Below, in pieces: positions 30,928 to 44,500 of a stretch of DNA of 64,000 nt. This DNA is from Tillandsia leiboldiana (Eukaryota; Streptophyta; Magnoliopsida; Poales; Bromeliaceae). Under the pieces are notes generated by a model. The model did no database searches and had not been told where the DNA came from. It was given only the letters and a program-made list of their open reading frames with translations. The stretch's first letter is position 1; each line of letters starts with the position of its first letter. Position numbers and translations under genes: made by a program. Where the stretch lies: the NCBI GenBank assembly GCA_029204045.2, contig CM055074.1, positions 16,543,164 to 16,607,163 on the forward strand. Direction: 5' to 3'.

Positions 30928-32165
30928 GGCGGTTTCGTGACAAAACAAAAATCTACTTAAAGAAAATTCAGAAAGATATTTTTGTTGTTATCACCATACA
31001 ACAAAAATTTACAAATAAGATCCAAATAAAATAAATACATGAGATAAACTCCTAAAAAGACTCTAGACTTAGACATTTAAACCCTCTGCAAAAGAAATAA
31101 TTCTTGACAAAAAAAATCGTTAGATATCTCAAGAATTTAACATTCAAAAATCAAACAGAGAGATGGAGTTTATACTCGCCATGACATTTACAAAATCAGA
31201 TATGTATTGAGATAAGCAATCAAAGCAATTCACATATCATCTAAGCATTAAATTCTAAATGTCATAAGTATGTTAGTCATTAAACAACTTGTTAGTAATA
31301 TTACATGCCCAAATAGTTAGTCGAATAGTTAGTTGAGGCATGCATTCATTCACAATACAAAGCAAAGTTGTCATACTTACCTTCCAAGTTTTAAAGTGTT
31401 CAAAGTTCTCACAAACAGTGACTGTTCATTGTCCTCTCTCCCCTTTTTTGTTACTGAAGTTAGCCAAAATTGCAAAAATTAAGGGAGTGAAAAAGTTTAA
31501 AAAGAGTAAGAACTAAAACTAAAAACCTGCAAAACAAAAATTAACAAATAGTCAATTTATTGTAGGGAGTGGCTCTTTGAGCATCTTTCAATAAAAATCC
31601 CACCTTATACCAACCTTGGAATTCGACAGAGTCAAGTATTCCAAAAAATATTTTATTTAATCAACAAGAAAAACCATGCTTGGTATACATGTGGTAGCTG
31701 CACACAGTACTCGGACGACCGAGGTGGTAGCTCTTTCCTCCATGTGGTGGTAGTTTTCACACTCCTCATTGGGATGTAACTCTTTCCACATCTTTTAAGC
31801 ATAAAACTTTAATAATTAAACTCCCCCTCAATTGGCTATTAATTATTTAAGATATGAAGTATTCAACCAAAAATTGATCTCGCGTTCATACTTGACTCAA
31901 TTTTCAAATATGATAAAAACTATACCAAGAGATCATTTGAGAGAGAAATTGATTTTGATCAATTAAAGATGAACTAATTGATATAAATGATCATTGCATC
32001 AAATGGATTATCAAGATGTCTAAATCATAATAAATTTCTTAAGTCATGAAAGGATGTAATTAAAGTCAATTAACTAAAGCTCAGTCAATGTTGTATATAC
32101 ATACAAAAAGAAAGAACACAAACACAAAACAAAATCTATCCTAAGCAAAAGTTCAAAAGAGGTTA
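30928..32165 (-). other. copia-2 3' untranslated region
   Basis: Non-coding. Purine tracts at about 31819-31835 and 31436-31450 match those of copia-1. Near 31550-31560 the sequence passes straight from the segment matching copia-1 11226-11840 to the segment matching 14320-15121. There is no palindrome array or third ORF. Confidence 0.75.
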
Positions 32166-33839
32166 TTTCAAGAAAGCATTCCAATTGCTTTACGTAAATG
32201 AATAAAACATTTTTGATCCAAAGGTTTTGTTAAAATATCAGCTAATTGATCTTCAGTTGAAACATAAGAAATTTGAAGAATACTTGATTCAACTAGCTCT
32301 CTTAGAAAATAATATCTAAGTTCAATGCGTTTTGTTCTTGAGTGCAACACATGGTTTTTAGAAATATTTATAGCACTAGTGTTGTCACAAAGAATAGTTA
32401 CCGAAGTCACAGAAATTCGGAAGTCGCTCAACACGCTTTTCATCCAAATCAATTGGGTTGAACAACTACCCGCTGAAATATATTCCGCTTCGGCAGTCGA
32501 GAGTGCAATGCAGTTTTGCTTTTAACTATACCATGCAACAAGACAATGGCCATGGTAAAAACATGCTCCACTCGTGCTTTTCCGATCATCCACTGATCCA
32601 GCCCAATCGGCATCCGAGTATCCTATTATGTCGAGAGTTGTGCCCATAGGATACCAAATTCTGAAATTTAGTGTACCTTTGACGTACCGGATGATCCTTT
32701 TCACCGCTTTCAGGTGAACCTCCTTGGTGCTGATTGATATCTCGCGCAAATCCCAACACTAAAGGATATGTCCGGGCGACTAGCCGTGAGATAGAGTAGA
32801 CTTCCAATCATGCTGCGATAAAGCTTCTCGTCTACACTTTCACTGAGAGATTCACTTCCTAATCCCTTGTTGCTAGTTCCCATTGGAGTCGGAAAGTCTT
32901 TAGAGTTTTCTAATTCGAATTTCTTCACCAACTCCTTAGCATACTTGGATTGGCACAGATGAATGCCTTCTTCACTTTGTTTGACTTGCAATCCAAGAAA
33001 ATACGTTAGCTCGCCCATCATGGACATCTCAAATTCGTTTTTCATGGTTTCAGCGAATTTTGAAGCATCATTGTTCCTTGTTGCACCTAATACAATGTCA
33101 TCGACATAGATTTGTGCCACAATAAAGTTATCCTGAAAATGCTTCACAAAGAGTGTCCGATCCGCTCCCCCTCGAGTATAGCCCTTTTTCAAAATGTGCT
33201 TTGTCAACCTTTCGTACCATGCTCGCGGTGCTTGTTTTAGACCGTAAAGAGCCTTTTTCAGTCGAAAAACATGGTTAGGTAGTTTATGGTCAATGAACCC
33301 TTTTGGTTGAGCCACATAAACTTTCTCATTTAGAAAACCATTTAAAAAAGCGCTCTTAACGTCCATTTGAAAAAGTTTAATTTTGAAATGACAAGCAATC
33401 GCAAAAAAGATACAAATTGACTCGAGACGAGCTACCGGGGCGAACGTCTGATCAAAGTCTATACCTTCAATTTGTGAATAGCCCTGAGCAACTAGTCGTG
33501 CTTTGTTCCTAATGATGGTACCATCCTCATTTTTCTTGTTCTTGAAAATCCACTTAGTACCAATGATGTTTTGTTGCTTTGGGGGCTTCGTTAGTTCCCA
33601 GACTTTGTTCCTTTCGAATTGATGGAGCTTTTCTTGCATAGCTTCAATCCAATAATCATCTTGAAGAGCTTCATCAACGTTCTTTGGTTCCAACATGGAG
33701 ACGTAACACGCAACTCCAAAAACCAATTGTCTCTGAGTCCTGACTCCTTCTTGTGGATCTCCAATGATATTTGATTCTGGATGGTCCTTGGAGATACGTA
33801 ACGTTTGAGGCAACGGAGTGCTCGGAGGTATGTGTGATG
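32166..33839 (-). pseudogene. pol: copia-2 reverse transcriptase and RNase H, broken
   Basis: The long frame 33813-32710 carries RT with YVDDIVLGAT and the KSAFLNGFLNE block. A frameshift near 32735-32750 moves the RNase H start into another frame (STKEVHLKAVKR). A stop follows AWYS near 32522, and the tail (32452-32168) holds HIELRY-like and QLADILTKPLD motifs. RT itself is nearly intact. The N-terminal edge is cut by the LTR inserted at 33840. Confidence 0.9.
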
Positions 33840-36800
33840 TGTAAGAATTCGAATTTTTATAAATAAATGAAAAGGGAAAATAATAAAAGTCGAGTTGAAA
33901 TTTGGATCATAAATGGCATGAATAGCCTAAGGGCCCCTTCCCTGCAGTGTAAATTGCACAGTTAGGAGGCTGAAATGTCGCCTTTCAATCCGAGCCTAAT
34001 CTCGAAAATCCGAGATCACCAGCACGACCGTCTCGTCGAAGCTAGTGAAAACAATATTAAGCATGTTCAGATCCGACGGTCGGATCTTCCAGAAATCGAC
34101 GAAGAAGCGGGCGGGACCCGCGACTTAAGTGCACAGTGCTTGGGACTGTTGATGAACAGTAAACCCTAATTCCAATTACCCCTAAGCGCGAACGTTTGCC
34201 AAATTGCTGTCTGGAAAGCGAACATAGCACTTCAGGTAGTCGTTTCAAACGGTTTCGACGTTCTGAACGCAATGGCGCTGGCGGAATTTCTGTTTGACGA
34301 CCCTAGAGTCTCGAAAAGCGCGAAAACTGTATTTTTACACAGTATTTATGGACCGAGTTTTTATCCGGACAGTTTCTCAGAAAATGAAAAGCGCTACTTG
34401 ATAGGTCTCGTCGAGCCGGACGTCATGGCGAAGTCCATTTTTCATTTCGACGACCGGAATGCCTCAAAAAGCGTAAAATACAGTGAAAATGCGACGTTTT
34501 GCGCAGTAAACCCTAGAGTTTGTGCCTCGTTTCGCATGCTGCTCCTTGGGGAGGGACTTGAGTGCAAGATTGTTGCTGCTGTGAGGGACCATGGCCGAAA
34601 TACAGAGGTTAAAGGGACTAGGTTGCAAAGTGTGCAACAAAGCTCCATTCAAACTTCGAAATTCAAACCAAGTTCCCTTCTCCTTTAAATCGGCCGCAGA
34701 CCTCCCTCAGCCAACAACATGCAACAACCTCACCTCTCTCTGTCGCATTCCTCGCCAGCCCCGCACCGGCCGCCGCCGATTCCCCGTCGCCGGAAAAGAG
34801 AGAATCAAGAAATACCTTGATCTCGAGTGGTTGGAGAGGAGGGAGCTCGGGTGAGTCGTGGACGATCGAGACAGTGCCTGAGGACTCCTCTGCGACGCCG
34901 CAACCGAGCTGTGGTGGTCCGGTCCCCAGCCGCCGCCGCCGTGCGCCGCGGGCAACCTTCTCCTCTCTAGGTAAGCCCTTCCTTCTCCTTGAATTTTCTC
35001 ACAATTCGGACCCCACCTGTCTTCAACTGACATCAAGAGGAACTCCCCAGGTGCGGTCCCGAGGTCTGTGGGCCTCCGGTTGCCGGCGAGTGAAAGTGGG
35101 TCGCCGGAAACCTGTTATCGGTCGGATCTGCGGCTGAGCTTCATCCGACCGTCAAACCGGAGATCAGCACCGTTGGGATCGGCCCTCTCGTAGTCTGCAG
35201 CGCCTCCACAAAATCGGAGGGCCATCGGTTGGAGATCGTGACCGCGCGAACGTGCCCTAGAAACGGGCTTCCCTTCACTTAGCCCGATCGCCGCCATCCG
35301 GCGCCGCCGCGGCCTCCCGACGCCGGCCACCTCTGCTGGAAGCACCCTGGCGAGGTGGGGAGCAATCTGGTCCGACTTGCTCCGGCCCGGACCCGCCGCG
35401 CCGGATTCCGCCATTAGAGGCCATTGGAGCTTCCCCGAGCTCCGCCGCCGCGCCTTGCCGTCGCCTCCGGACGCCCGGAAACCATGCAGGTAAGCTCCTG
35501 TGGTCTGTAGGAGTCCTCCCATCGACTTGCATGGGGATCTTGACGTCGGGTCTGTGATCACCAGGGTTGCACCCAGATTGGCTTAAACCTTCACCTCCGG
35601 CGATCCCCGGCATCTCGGGCTCCGGCCAACCGTACGGGTAAGTCCTACAGGCCCTAATGAGGCTCCCCATGATTTTGTTTGGACCCAGAACACCCCTGCA
35701 TCTCGGTTCCAAATCTTGCACCCGAGGTCATCCTCTCGGGCTCATCTCCGGCCACCGCCGCCTCCGGCCGCCGGGGATCGACCCCCACATGGACTAAATG
35801 CCTTCTGGGACTTAATGTGACATGGTGCTCCACTTTGTAGTAGGTCTGAACTGGAGTTGCTCCAAGAACCTCCAACCCGAGCCTTGGCTTGGTTGAGTTG
35901 GTGCACCACCTTGCTCCGGCAACTGGTCCGGCCGATCTCAGGCACCCCTCAGGTGAGCCCTCAACTCCACTTACCTTCCAGTATATGATGCTCCACTTAT
36001 CTCTGGATTTGACCAAGTTTATATTGAGTTCTAGCATAGTTGTGAATTGAACTCTAATGCTTTTGGGCCAACTTGTAAATGGGCCTGGTCTCGGCCCAAT
36101 TCTGGTGAGCACGGCCTGGGTCTCGTCGTAACGGATGCGCTGAAACTTACGGCACAGCTTTTGGACCCCCGGATTTCAAGAACGAGTCGAAACAGTGGTT
36201 TAATTTAATGATTTTATGCAAACTAAAATATGTTTTGGACTAAAACGCAATTCGGACTTGCTGGCTGTCTTTAGACAGCGTTTACACACCTACTAGGCAT
36301 CTTGTTAGAGTTTAGTAGGTCCTCATTGATCGAGGGTTAGACTTTGTGCGGTAAATCGGCAATATTGTCCCGTATAAACGCTCCGTTACTGTTGTGTCGT
36401 CGGGATGGGTATGTGTGAGTCCATTACTGATTATAGCTTCTGATTCAGGGCCCAGCTGTTCAGCACCAGCCTCCCAGTAGCTGTGCGGGACTTCGAGGAT
36501 CTGCCTCCATCCAGGTGGGTTATCTTCGATCCGGGCTTGATCTATTCGGCCCTCTGGTTGCTTTAGTCCAGTCGGACACCTATTTTTTTGACCAGCCTGC
36601 GAATTATACCGATACGACCTATGATGACTGCATATATATCACATGATCTCCTGATAGACATTGATTCTTTTAGACTCATCATATATACCTGCTGATTTTA
36701 TCTAGATTAGCCTTGATGATTGTATTGACATGCCCTATGATTAGTCCTGATAGATCTTGATCTACGTAAGACATATCTTATGTACCTGTTTATCAGTTTT

Positions 36801-38016
36801 TATACTTCTGATAGACCTTGATCTTCATGAGACATACCATATACATATCTGTTCATCAGCTTTTTCAGTATATAGATCTGCATGATTTGATGGCACTTGT
36901 TGATTCCTGTCAGCCGATTTATTGTTGATATTCCGATATGCATGATTGATTGATCCTGATCGATATGATAGATGATTTCCCTGTTGGGATCTCGGCTTAT
37001 TGCCGACTACCCGGTCATTAGACCGTGAGCTTGAGCATAGCATGATGACTACCACGCACGCTGTACGTCACGTACACTGACGGTTTGGCCACCGTCACAG
37101 TGTTCTTTACCGGTAAAGTGGTCTTGAGAGACCCGTGAGCCCCCGGATAGGCACCCGTGGGTGCGGGGTTATGTCAGCCAGCTAGGTGCCAGACAGGTGG
37201 TATGTGCCTGAGGTCCTCGCGACCAATACTGGCATTGATTGGGTACTTGGGTTCTGTCTTTGATGCATGATGCCTACTTAGTACCATTGTTGTTCAGTTA
37301 TGTTGATTTCCAGCATTATTATCTGTAGATATACTTTGATCGCTTGCAGTTCTTTATGCACGTTCCTGATAGACATTATCCTGATTTCCAGCATGTATGA
37401 TCTACAGTTATTATGATCGATTATCATTGTGATACCCTGATTTTCAGTATTACTTATCTGCAGTTCCTTATGATTGATTACCTGCCTAGTTAGCTTATCT
37501 GTGGATTCTAGTGATTATCAGTAGATCTGCTTTATTGTTCAGCTTTACCCTATGATTCTTACTATCCGCAGATTTTAGTACCCAGTAGGTACGATTAGCT
37601 ACTTCTCGGCTCGTCGTGCCCACTGGGATACACTCCGGTGTGTCTCACACCCTCGGGTGACTGTTGCAGGTCTGTCGGGTGGTGAGATGTCGGGACGATC
37701 CAGTGAGCCTGTCACGATAGAGCCGTCCCCCTGATGACATAGATCGATGATTGAGATCCCCGATTTTCTGTAGTTGACTTTCGTTTATGTTATTTCAGCT
37801 TCCAGCTTATTTAGATACTTCAGATTGATGTTAGCATGATTACTTGGATTATTCCTGTTGATTAGTCATTGTTTAGTTTAGATGTTGATTGATCTCTGAT
37901 TGATGATTGGATTTGCCTAGCCGTGCATGTATAGGAGAGACCCTATCCCTGTGGATAGGGGATTTCCTATATGTGTGGCGGTCTGTTACGCCCGTTTTGC
38001 AAACTCTGATTTATTC

Positions 38017-38047
<31 letters not shown>

Positions 38048-38078
38048 CAGACCTGATTTTTAAATTCGGGGCGTGACA
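33840..38078 (+). mobile_element. solo gypsy LTR of 4239 bp inside copia-2 pol
   Basis: It starts TGTAAGAATTCG, ends TCGGGGCGTGACA and is flanked by TGATG at 33835-33839 and 38079-38083. It has no primer site, purine tract or pol motif. Inside are a diverged duplication near 34272 and 34426 (ATGGCG...GACGACC), a GC-rich region 34720-35800, the GGTTTGGCCACCGTCACAG block (about 37083) shared with other LTRs, and an A29 run at 38017-38045. Open frames at 34272-34688 and on the minus strand at 35115-36112 are not supported as genes. Confidence 0.9.
38017..38045 (+). repeat. A29 homopolymer
   Basis: An uninterrupted run of 29 A residues 33 bp before the LTR end. It is probably a slippage-grown tract, and assembly length may be unreliable. 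Confidence 0.9.
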
Positions 38079-38083
38079 TGATG

Positions 38084-39906
38084 ATTCCTGCATATCAGAT
38101 AAACTAGAAGAACCATTAGATGCATCAACATTATCGGAAGAATTATTATGAGAAGATGCATTATCATTTACAGGAGATTCATCATCAAGAGACATATCAG
38201 GGGTAGATTTATCAGATGAAAAATGAAAAGCTTCATCTACTTTAATATCAAAAGATTCTACCATCGTTTTAGATTCGAGATTAAAAACCCGATATGCTCT
38301 ACTGTTTGTAGAATAACCCATGAAAATTCCTTCTTCACTTCGAGAGTCGAATTTTTTAAGATTTTCGCGATCACGTAAAATGTAACAGCGACTCCCAAAG
38401 ATTCGAAAATATTTGATATTTGGTTTTCTACAAAACCATAGCTCATATGGTGTATTTAAAGTACCTGGGCGCAAATAAACTCGATTAATTACATAGACCG
38501 CGGTGTTAACTGCTTCAGCCCAAAAATGTAACGGGAGTTTCCGGCTGTGAAGCATAACACGCGCCATCTCTTGTACTACTCTGTTTTTGCGCTCGACTAC
38601 ACCATTTTGTTGAGGTGTATAGGGTGCAGAGAATCCATGTTTTATGCCATTGGAAGTGCAAAAATCAATGAATTTAGAATTGATGAATTCTCCACCTCTA
38701 TCACTCCGAACACGAACGATCTTTTCATTTTTCTCAATCATAACACGATGACATATCTCATAAAAAGAATTGAAAGTATCCGCTTTCTCTTTCTAAATAT
38801 GTTACCCATGAATATCTAGAGAAATCATCAACCAAAAGAAAAATATACCATTTACCTCCCAAACTTGGTTGACGAGTCGGCCCCATTAAGTCCATGTGCA
38901 ATAATTCAAGTGGCCGTTTGGTTCCCACGTGGTTTAAATTCTTGTGCGTGGCTCTTGATTATTTTCCCTTTTGACAACCTCCACACACAATGTTTTCTTT
39001 AAAAGATAGTTTAGGAACTCCCTTAGCCACGTCTTTGTTAGAAATTCTAGCTAGTTCCTTAAAATTAATGTGACCTAGCCTTTCATGCCAAAGAGTTTCA
39101 TTATCAAGTGACACTAGGTTATAATGTTCAGAAATTTTGTAAGGAACTACATAGCAATTGTTTTCAGACCTAACCCCTTTCAAAAAGAATGAATGGTCCT
39201 TATCAGTTACAATACATTCAACAGATGAAAAATTAACTGAAAAGCCATTATCACATAGTTGACTAATGCTAATGAGGTTAATCTTAAGGCCTTCAACAAA
39301 TAAAATATTGTTCAAAACCGGGCTATCTGGAATAGTAATTGTTCATTTTCCAACAATTTTAGAAGAACGACCGTCTCCGAAAACTACAAGTCCTCCGGAG
39401 GTTTTCTCTAAAGTTTGAAAATAATTTTTGTCACCGGTCATGTGACGGGAACATCCACTATCCAGATACCAAGACGAGTTGTCATAAGCATGCAGTGATG
39501 TATGAATGACAAGACAAGGAAAGAATTCACCTTTGCGCACCCAAACCTTTTGAGTTTTGGAGTACGTCGGCAATGATTGTGAAGTTATTCTCCTTGGTGA
39601 ATGCATCTTGTTCGATTGATTACTTTTCATTGACGTCGTCTTGTGGGGTGTACTACCAAGGTTCTTTTCTTTTGAAAAATTCTCCTTTGATTTCCGGGGA
39701 ATGACCTTGTTGGTAGTTGTTGCAAGAGGCGCTTGATTTGATCGTTTTGCTCCAATCTTGCAATCTCTTCTTATGTGCCCTGCAAAACCGCAACGAAAAC
39801 ATACCTTTGTACATGTTGAACCCGAAGTAGGTGAGGTAGGCTTGTTGTCGTTTGATGCATTGATTTTTGTCGGTGAAAGAGGAGGAGGAGCAACCGACTG
39901 AGGCAC
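38084..39906 (-). pseudogene. pol: copia-2 protease, pre-integrase and integrase, broken
   Basis: In minus-strand order: second gag zinc knuckle (CFRCGFAGHIRRDC), protease (WYLDSGCSRHMTG), a stop near 39342, the pre-integrase region (NNILFVEGLKINLISISQL) and zinc-finger part (HERLGHINF, CGGCQKGK), a TAA near 38958, the first integrase aspartate (HMDLMGP), a frameshift near 38795, then RSDRGGEF and PQQNGVVERKNR. This stretch shows what copia-1 has lost. At least three lesions make it non-functional. Confidence 0.9.
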
Positions 39907-41505
39907 AAAAATTGTTTAACTCGAACTAGGACTGTTTCCAGTTCGATCGTATCCAAGGCCCAAACGATTCGTTTGACCAAGACCAAGCATCGTATCCAAC
40001 TTGTTCCTTTCGGAAGAAAATCGTTTTAAATCATCCTTAAGTTGGAATATGGTCTTCGTCATTTCCATCTTCTCTTGTCGAGCCTCGGAGTAGAGCTTCA
40101 AGAAGTAATTAGCTTTATCCACCAACTTGTTGTGTTCCTTCTCGAAATGCTCGTTCTTCTCTTGAAGGGAAACATTTACTTTGATCAAGTTATCCCTTGC
40201 CACTTCAAGAGCGTTTGAGAGAGAAGTTGCCCTTTTAGCTTCTTCTTCAAGATCCTACAATCTTCTTCTCAAACTCTTATTTTTCTTTGCCAATTTCTTT
40301 GAATCCTTTAAAAGCTTATGATAGGCAAAAGCAAAGTCTTCACCTTCGGAATTACTCGGTTCATCGTCCGTTGCATTCTTTTCAACCTGGGAGGAGTTGG
40401 ATAATGAACCGGATGTACTTGCCATAAAGCACACGTACTGTGAAGTTGTGGACGCGTGGAATGCCGTTGCGTTGTTATCCTCATCACTGGAAGATGACTC
40501 ATTGGAAGTTGAGGTGTCATCCCTAGTGACGGCTTGCATCGCCTTCTTCTTTGACGGATTCTTGTTGGGACACTCCGTTGAGATATGACCGTAGCCTCGG
40601 CACTTGAAGCATTGGATTTGTCCCTCCGAGTTCTTCTTATCCTTTGAAAAACTCTCTTGCTTTCTTGACTTAAAGCCTGAAGTTCCTTTGCCTTTCTTGG
40701 ACTTTACGAAGGATGAGGTTTTGCTTGAATTACCCATTCGAAAGCTTCGGCGAAATTTCCTCGTCAAGAATACAAGTTGCTTCTCGAAATCCTCCATTGA
40801 TAGATTCTCATCATCGTCTGAGGAGGATGAATCCGCGTCTTCTTCTTTTGTTGATTTCAATGCAAAACCTGAAGATTTAGAAGAAGATGGCTTTCCAGAA
40901 GAATTGTTAGTAGGAAAAGTCATTTCATATGTCTGAAGTGCACCAACTAATTCTTCTACTTTGATTTCGTCCGGGTGTTTTACTGTTTCAATGGTCGTAA
41001 CCTTAGCACGAAATCTTTCAGGAAGAGTTCTTAAAATCTTTCTTACAACTTTAGATTCTGGAATTTTCTCTCCCAAGCTAACACATGTATTAACAATATC
41101 TTGCAATCGTGTATAATAATCTGTGAACGATTCATTTTCTGATATAAAAAATTGAGTCAAATTTGCTCGTAAGCATTTGCAGTTTTTGAGTCTTCACAAG
41201 GTTTGTTCCCTCATGTGTAACTTGTAGAACATCCCAGATTTCTTTCGCAGTCTCACATGCCGAGACGCGAGAGAATTCGGTTTGCGACAACGCATTAAAT
41301 AAAGAATTAATCCCTTTGCCGTTGTAAGAAGATGTATCAATTTCTTCCTTGGTCCATTTCGACCTAGGTTTGATGGTGCGAACATCAGCAATAATTTCAG
41401 TAGGATTTGTGCATCCAAACTCGATTGATTGCCATACCCGTTCCAATAAGCATAGTTTGTTCCATCGAAGAACGGTGGTCTGTTGATGTTTCCACCTTCA
41501 ACCAT
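39907..41505 (-). pseudogene. gag: copia-2 gag, broken
   Basis: It starts MVEGGNINRPPFFDG at 41505, as in copia-1. About 40 bases are missing after NYAYW, a frameshift lies near 41150, and stops lie near 40254 (after RRRL) and near 39912. The first zinc knuckle (CFKCRGYGHISTEC), the acidic stretch and the heptad-rich segment are still recognisable. Confidence 0.9.
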
Positions 41506-41524
41506 TGTTTACAACCCTATTCCC

Positions 41525-41536
41525 GCTCTGATACCA
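41525..41536 (-). other. copia-2 primer binding site (tRNA-Met)
   Basis: TGGTATCAGAGC on the minus strand, two bases from the 5' LTR end at 41539. Confidence 0.95.
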
Positions 41537-41538
41537 CT

Positions 41539-44500
41539 TGTGGGTTATGTTAAATATGGATCTGAATAAAAAAAAAAACACCTAGAGGGGGGTGAATAGG
41601 TGTAAACAATAAACACTCCAAAATCTTTGCGTAACAAAAATCCAATGCGGAAAAGTAAATAACACGCAGAGATTTTACGTGGAAAACTCCAAACCAGGAG
41701 TAAAAAACTACGGGACTGATCACACGGTGAAATCCACTAAGATTAAACACGTACAAAGGTGATATAACGTACTCACACACGACTCAACCTTTTTCCATAC
41801 GCTCCTAGTTGATCTTCTCCGCTCGCTCCGCAACGCGCCTCGAATCCACGATTTGCGTCCAACGCCGAATCCACGGCGTCCAACGTCGAGTCCACGACGT
41901 CAAACCGAATCCACGATCTCCACCAAGTAGTACGCGTCGATCACACGAACGTACCTCGCTCCGAATCCACGAGAGCGGTAGCACCTTGAGTCCACAAGGC
42001 CACGCGAATCCACGCGCCGATTTTTGGGAAAATCGTTGTTTGTTGGTGGTGAAAATCCGCCGAATACTTAGATCAAAGATAGATCGGAAATACCATCTAA
42101 GTATTCATTAATTTGATTCTACTCAAAATCTGAGTTTGAAATCCTAGAATCAAATTAATCAATATAGATGAAGAAACATAGAATAGATCTAGTTTTTCCC
42201 TTTCTTCTCTATATGTGGATTTCTCTAAGTTATCTCCGTAATTTTGGATTCTAAAATGTTCCACCGTACGGATTAACTTTTTGGATTGGATTACCCTAAG
42301 AGATGAACAATAGGGTTTACTTATAGGTTAGAAACCTTTGGAAGAGGATACGAATCAAAAACTGATTTAACAGAATTTTTCTCGCACGACGGTCCGGACT
42401 GGATTTGGCTTGATCCGGACTGTCATCATTTTTCAGAGAATTCCTGAAAAAATTATGTTCGGGGTCCGGACTGAAGGATGCACGGTCCGGACTGTTCATG
42501 CGTGTCACGCCCCGGGTGTAAACCTGAACCCGGGCTCGTCCACAGATCCGCCGTGCACACGGAATGTCCCGTGTACACGAAGCGCTGGTAACCTGCTCAG
42601 ATATAAATGATATAATAAAGGAGCATAAAACAGAGCTAAACTACAACTAATACATCTCAGATAAAGCTGGAAAGTAAAAGTACAAAAGTAATCTCTCAAA
42701 TATACATGTGTCTCTCCCAGCTCACCAATCAAAATACAACCAGCTGGCCGAAGCCAGACCCAAAAGAACCGAAAAGTACAAGTATCTGAGTATATAGGGG
42801 ATACATCAAACAGCTAAACTGGCGACCAGGTAGACCGCTATCTAATCCGCGATCCTCATACCTCGATCCGCCGAGGAGGGTCCCGCAACTCCCGCAGATG
42901 ACTCTGCAAAACAAAGGGGAAAAGAAAGGGGAAAACAGTGGGGGGTGAGAACTACTATAAAAACAGTAGCCTCCCCCTAGTGGGTAGACCTCAAACTCAG
43001 ACATGCCCACTAGGACTACCAGAGGCGAAAATAAAACAAAGGTGGTAAGCTATAAATATAACTACTGATGAAGAAGCTACCACTATATGCCTCTAAAATG
43101 CCAAGCTAAAAGAATAGCTAAATATGTGCACCATAAAATAAATGCCTGCCTGACTCAACCTAATCTATACACCAGTAAACACTGGTACTGCCTGCCATGC
43201 CTGCCAAATCGGGTATGCCAGCCTACGCATAACACCGATAGGGGATAGGAGTGTCAAGGACTCAAAGTCTGAATATCGCACACTCCGGAGTGGCACTCGA
43301 GGGGAGCGACCCACACGAGTAAAATGCCTGAGTAATAAGTATCATAGGAGAATAAGTCCGCAGGACTGGATCATGACACTGATCTAAATGGAAAAGAACC
43401 ATCCACTAAAAGAAGCCCAAATGCTCTCCCTGATCTGATGCAATAACAACTGTCTAGTCAACCGCCCAAAATCCGCGGTTGCCGCAATACCCTGCCATCA
43501 CAGCCTGCCTGTCCCAAATCCCAAATGCCTGACTACACTATCCCAGCCCCTGCTCGACCCCGAGCGTACTATTCCCTAAGTCTAGATAACTAGAGAAAGA
43601 ATAACAGCATGGTTTCTCCTAAGTCAGTTCCAGCATGATAGTGTAGCAGAAAAAGGTGGCCTATCTAGGTGACCATACAAGCATGCAAGAGTCCTTTACT
43701 TAATAACATGATTTCGGGTATTCTAATTCTTACAAATTAGAGTATGCTATTTCATGAATATCCACTGTACCAAGTTGCCATAAGCCGGTCTCTATACATG
43801 CATAAGATGTCCCAATATACAAATAACATAATATGGTTTAACAAACTATTCCCAAGGGGTTTTAGATGACATATCTTTTGCAAGAATTAAACCTTTTATT
43901 GATACCTAGTCCTTTAGAGATGCAAGTATCAACCACAAGTCCATTCCTTCCAATTAAGCATGCTATTCCAGGATACTAGTATTCACATAAGGCACTGATT
44001 ATCAACACAAACGATGCCTGCCTATGCCACATGCATAATAATCGCAATGTACCAATAAACATACCTATTAGCATGATTCTACATTTCTTGATGATAAATT
44101 TCATCCAAAGGTGAGTACTAAATAGCAATCATAAACTCATACAAGCAGTTTATCCACATATGCATTTTAGTCCTACAAGCATGCTAATTTGTCCACTTAT
44201 GCATTTTAGCCTTTCATACATGCATTACTCCATTAAGCCTAGTGGGTAGTCCAAATTAAGAGGTTCGCAACGATCACCCACCTCGAGCGCTAAATCCTGG
44301 TCCCAAAAGTGAAGTCCAGGCCCGGTCTAAACAATCACCACAACACTGCACAACATACCCCAAAAGAACATACACAATTAAACATACAATGCCCTAACGA
44401 AATCTGTCCCAAAACACAATGGTCGACAGTTTTGCCTTTTTCACCTACAAGATCTGCTCGAAAAATTCCAGGAAAAATACTGTCACGATCCTCGCGACGA

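Noticed and set aside
35115..36112. Several minus-strand open frames over 100 codons
   Set aside because: They lie in the GC-rich part of a solo LTR, overlap each other in different frames and show no domain.
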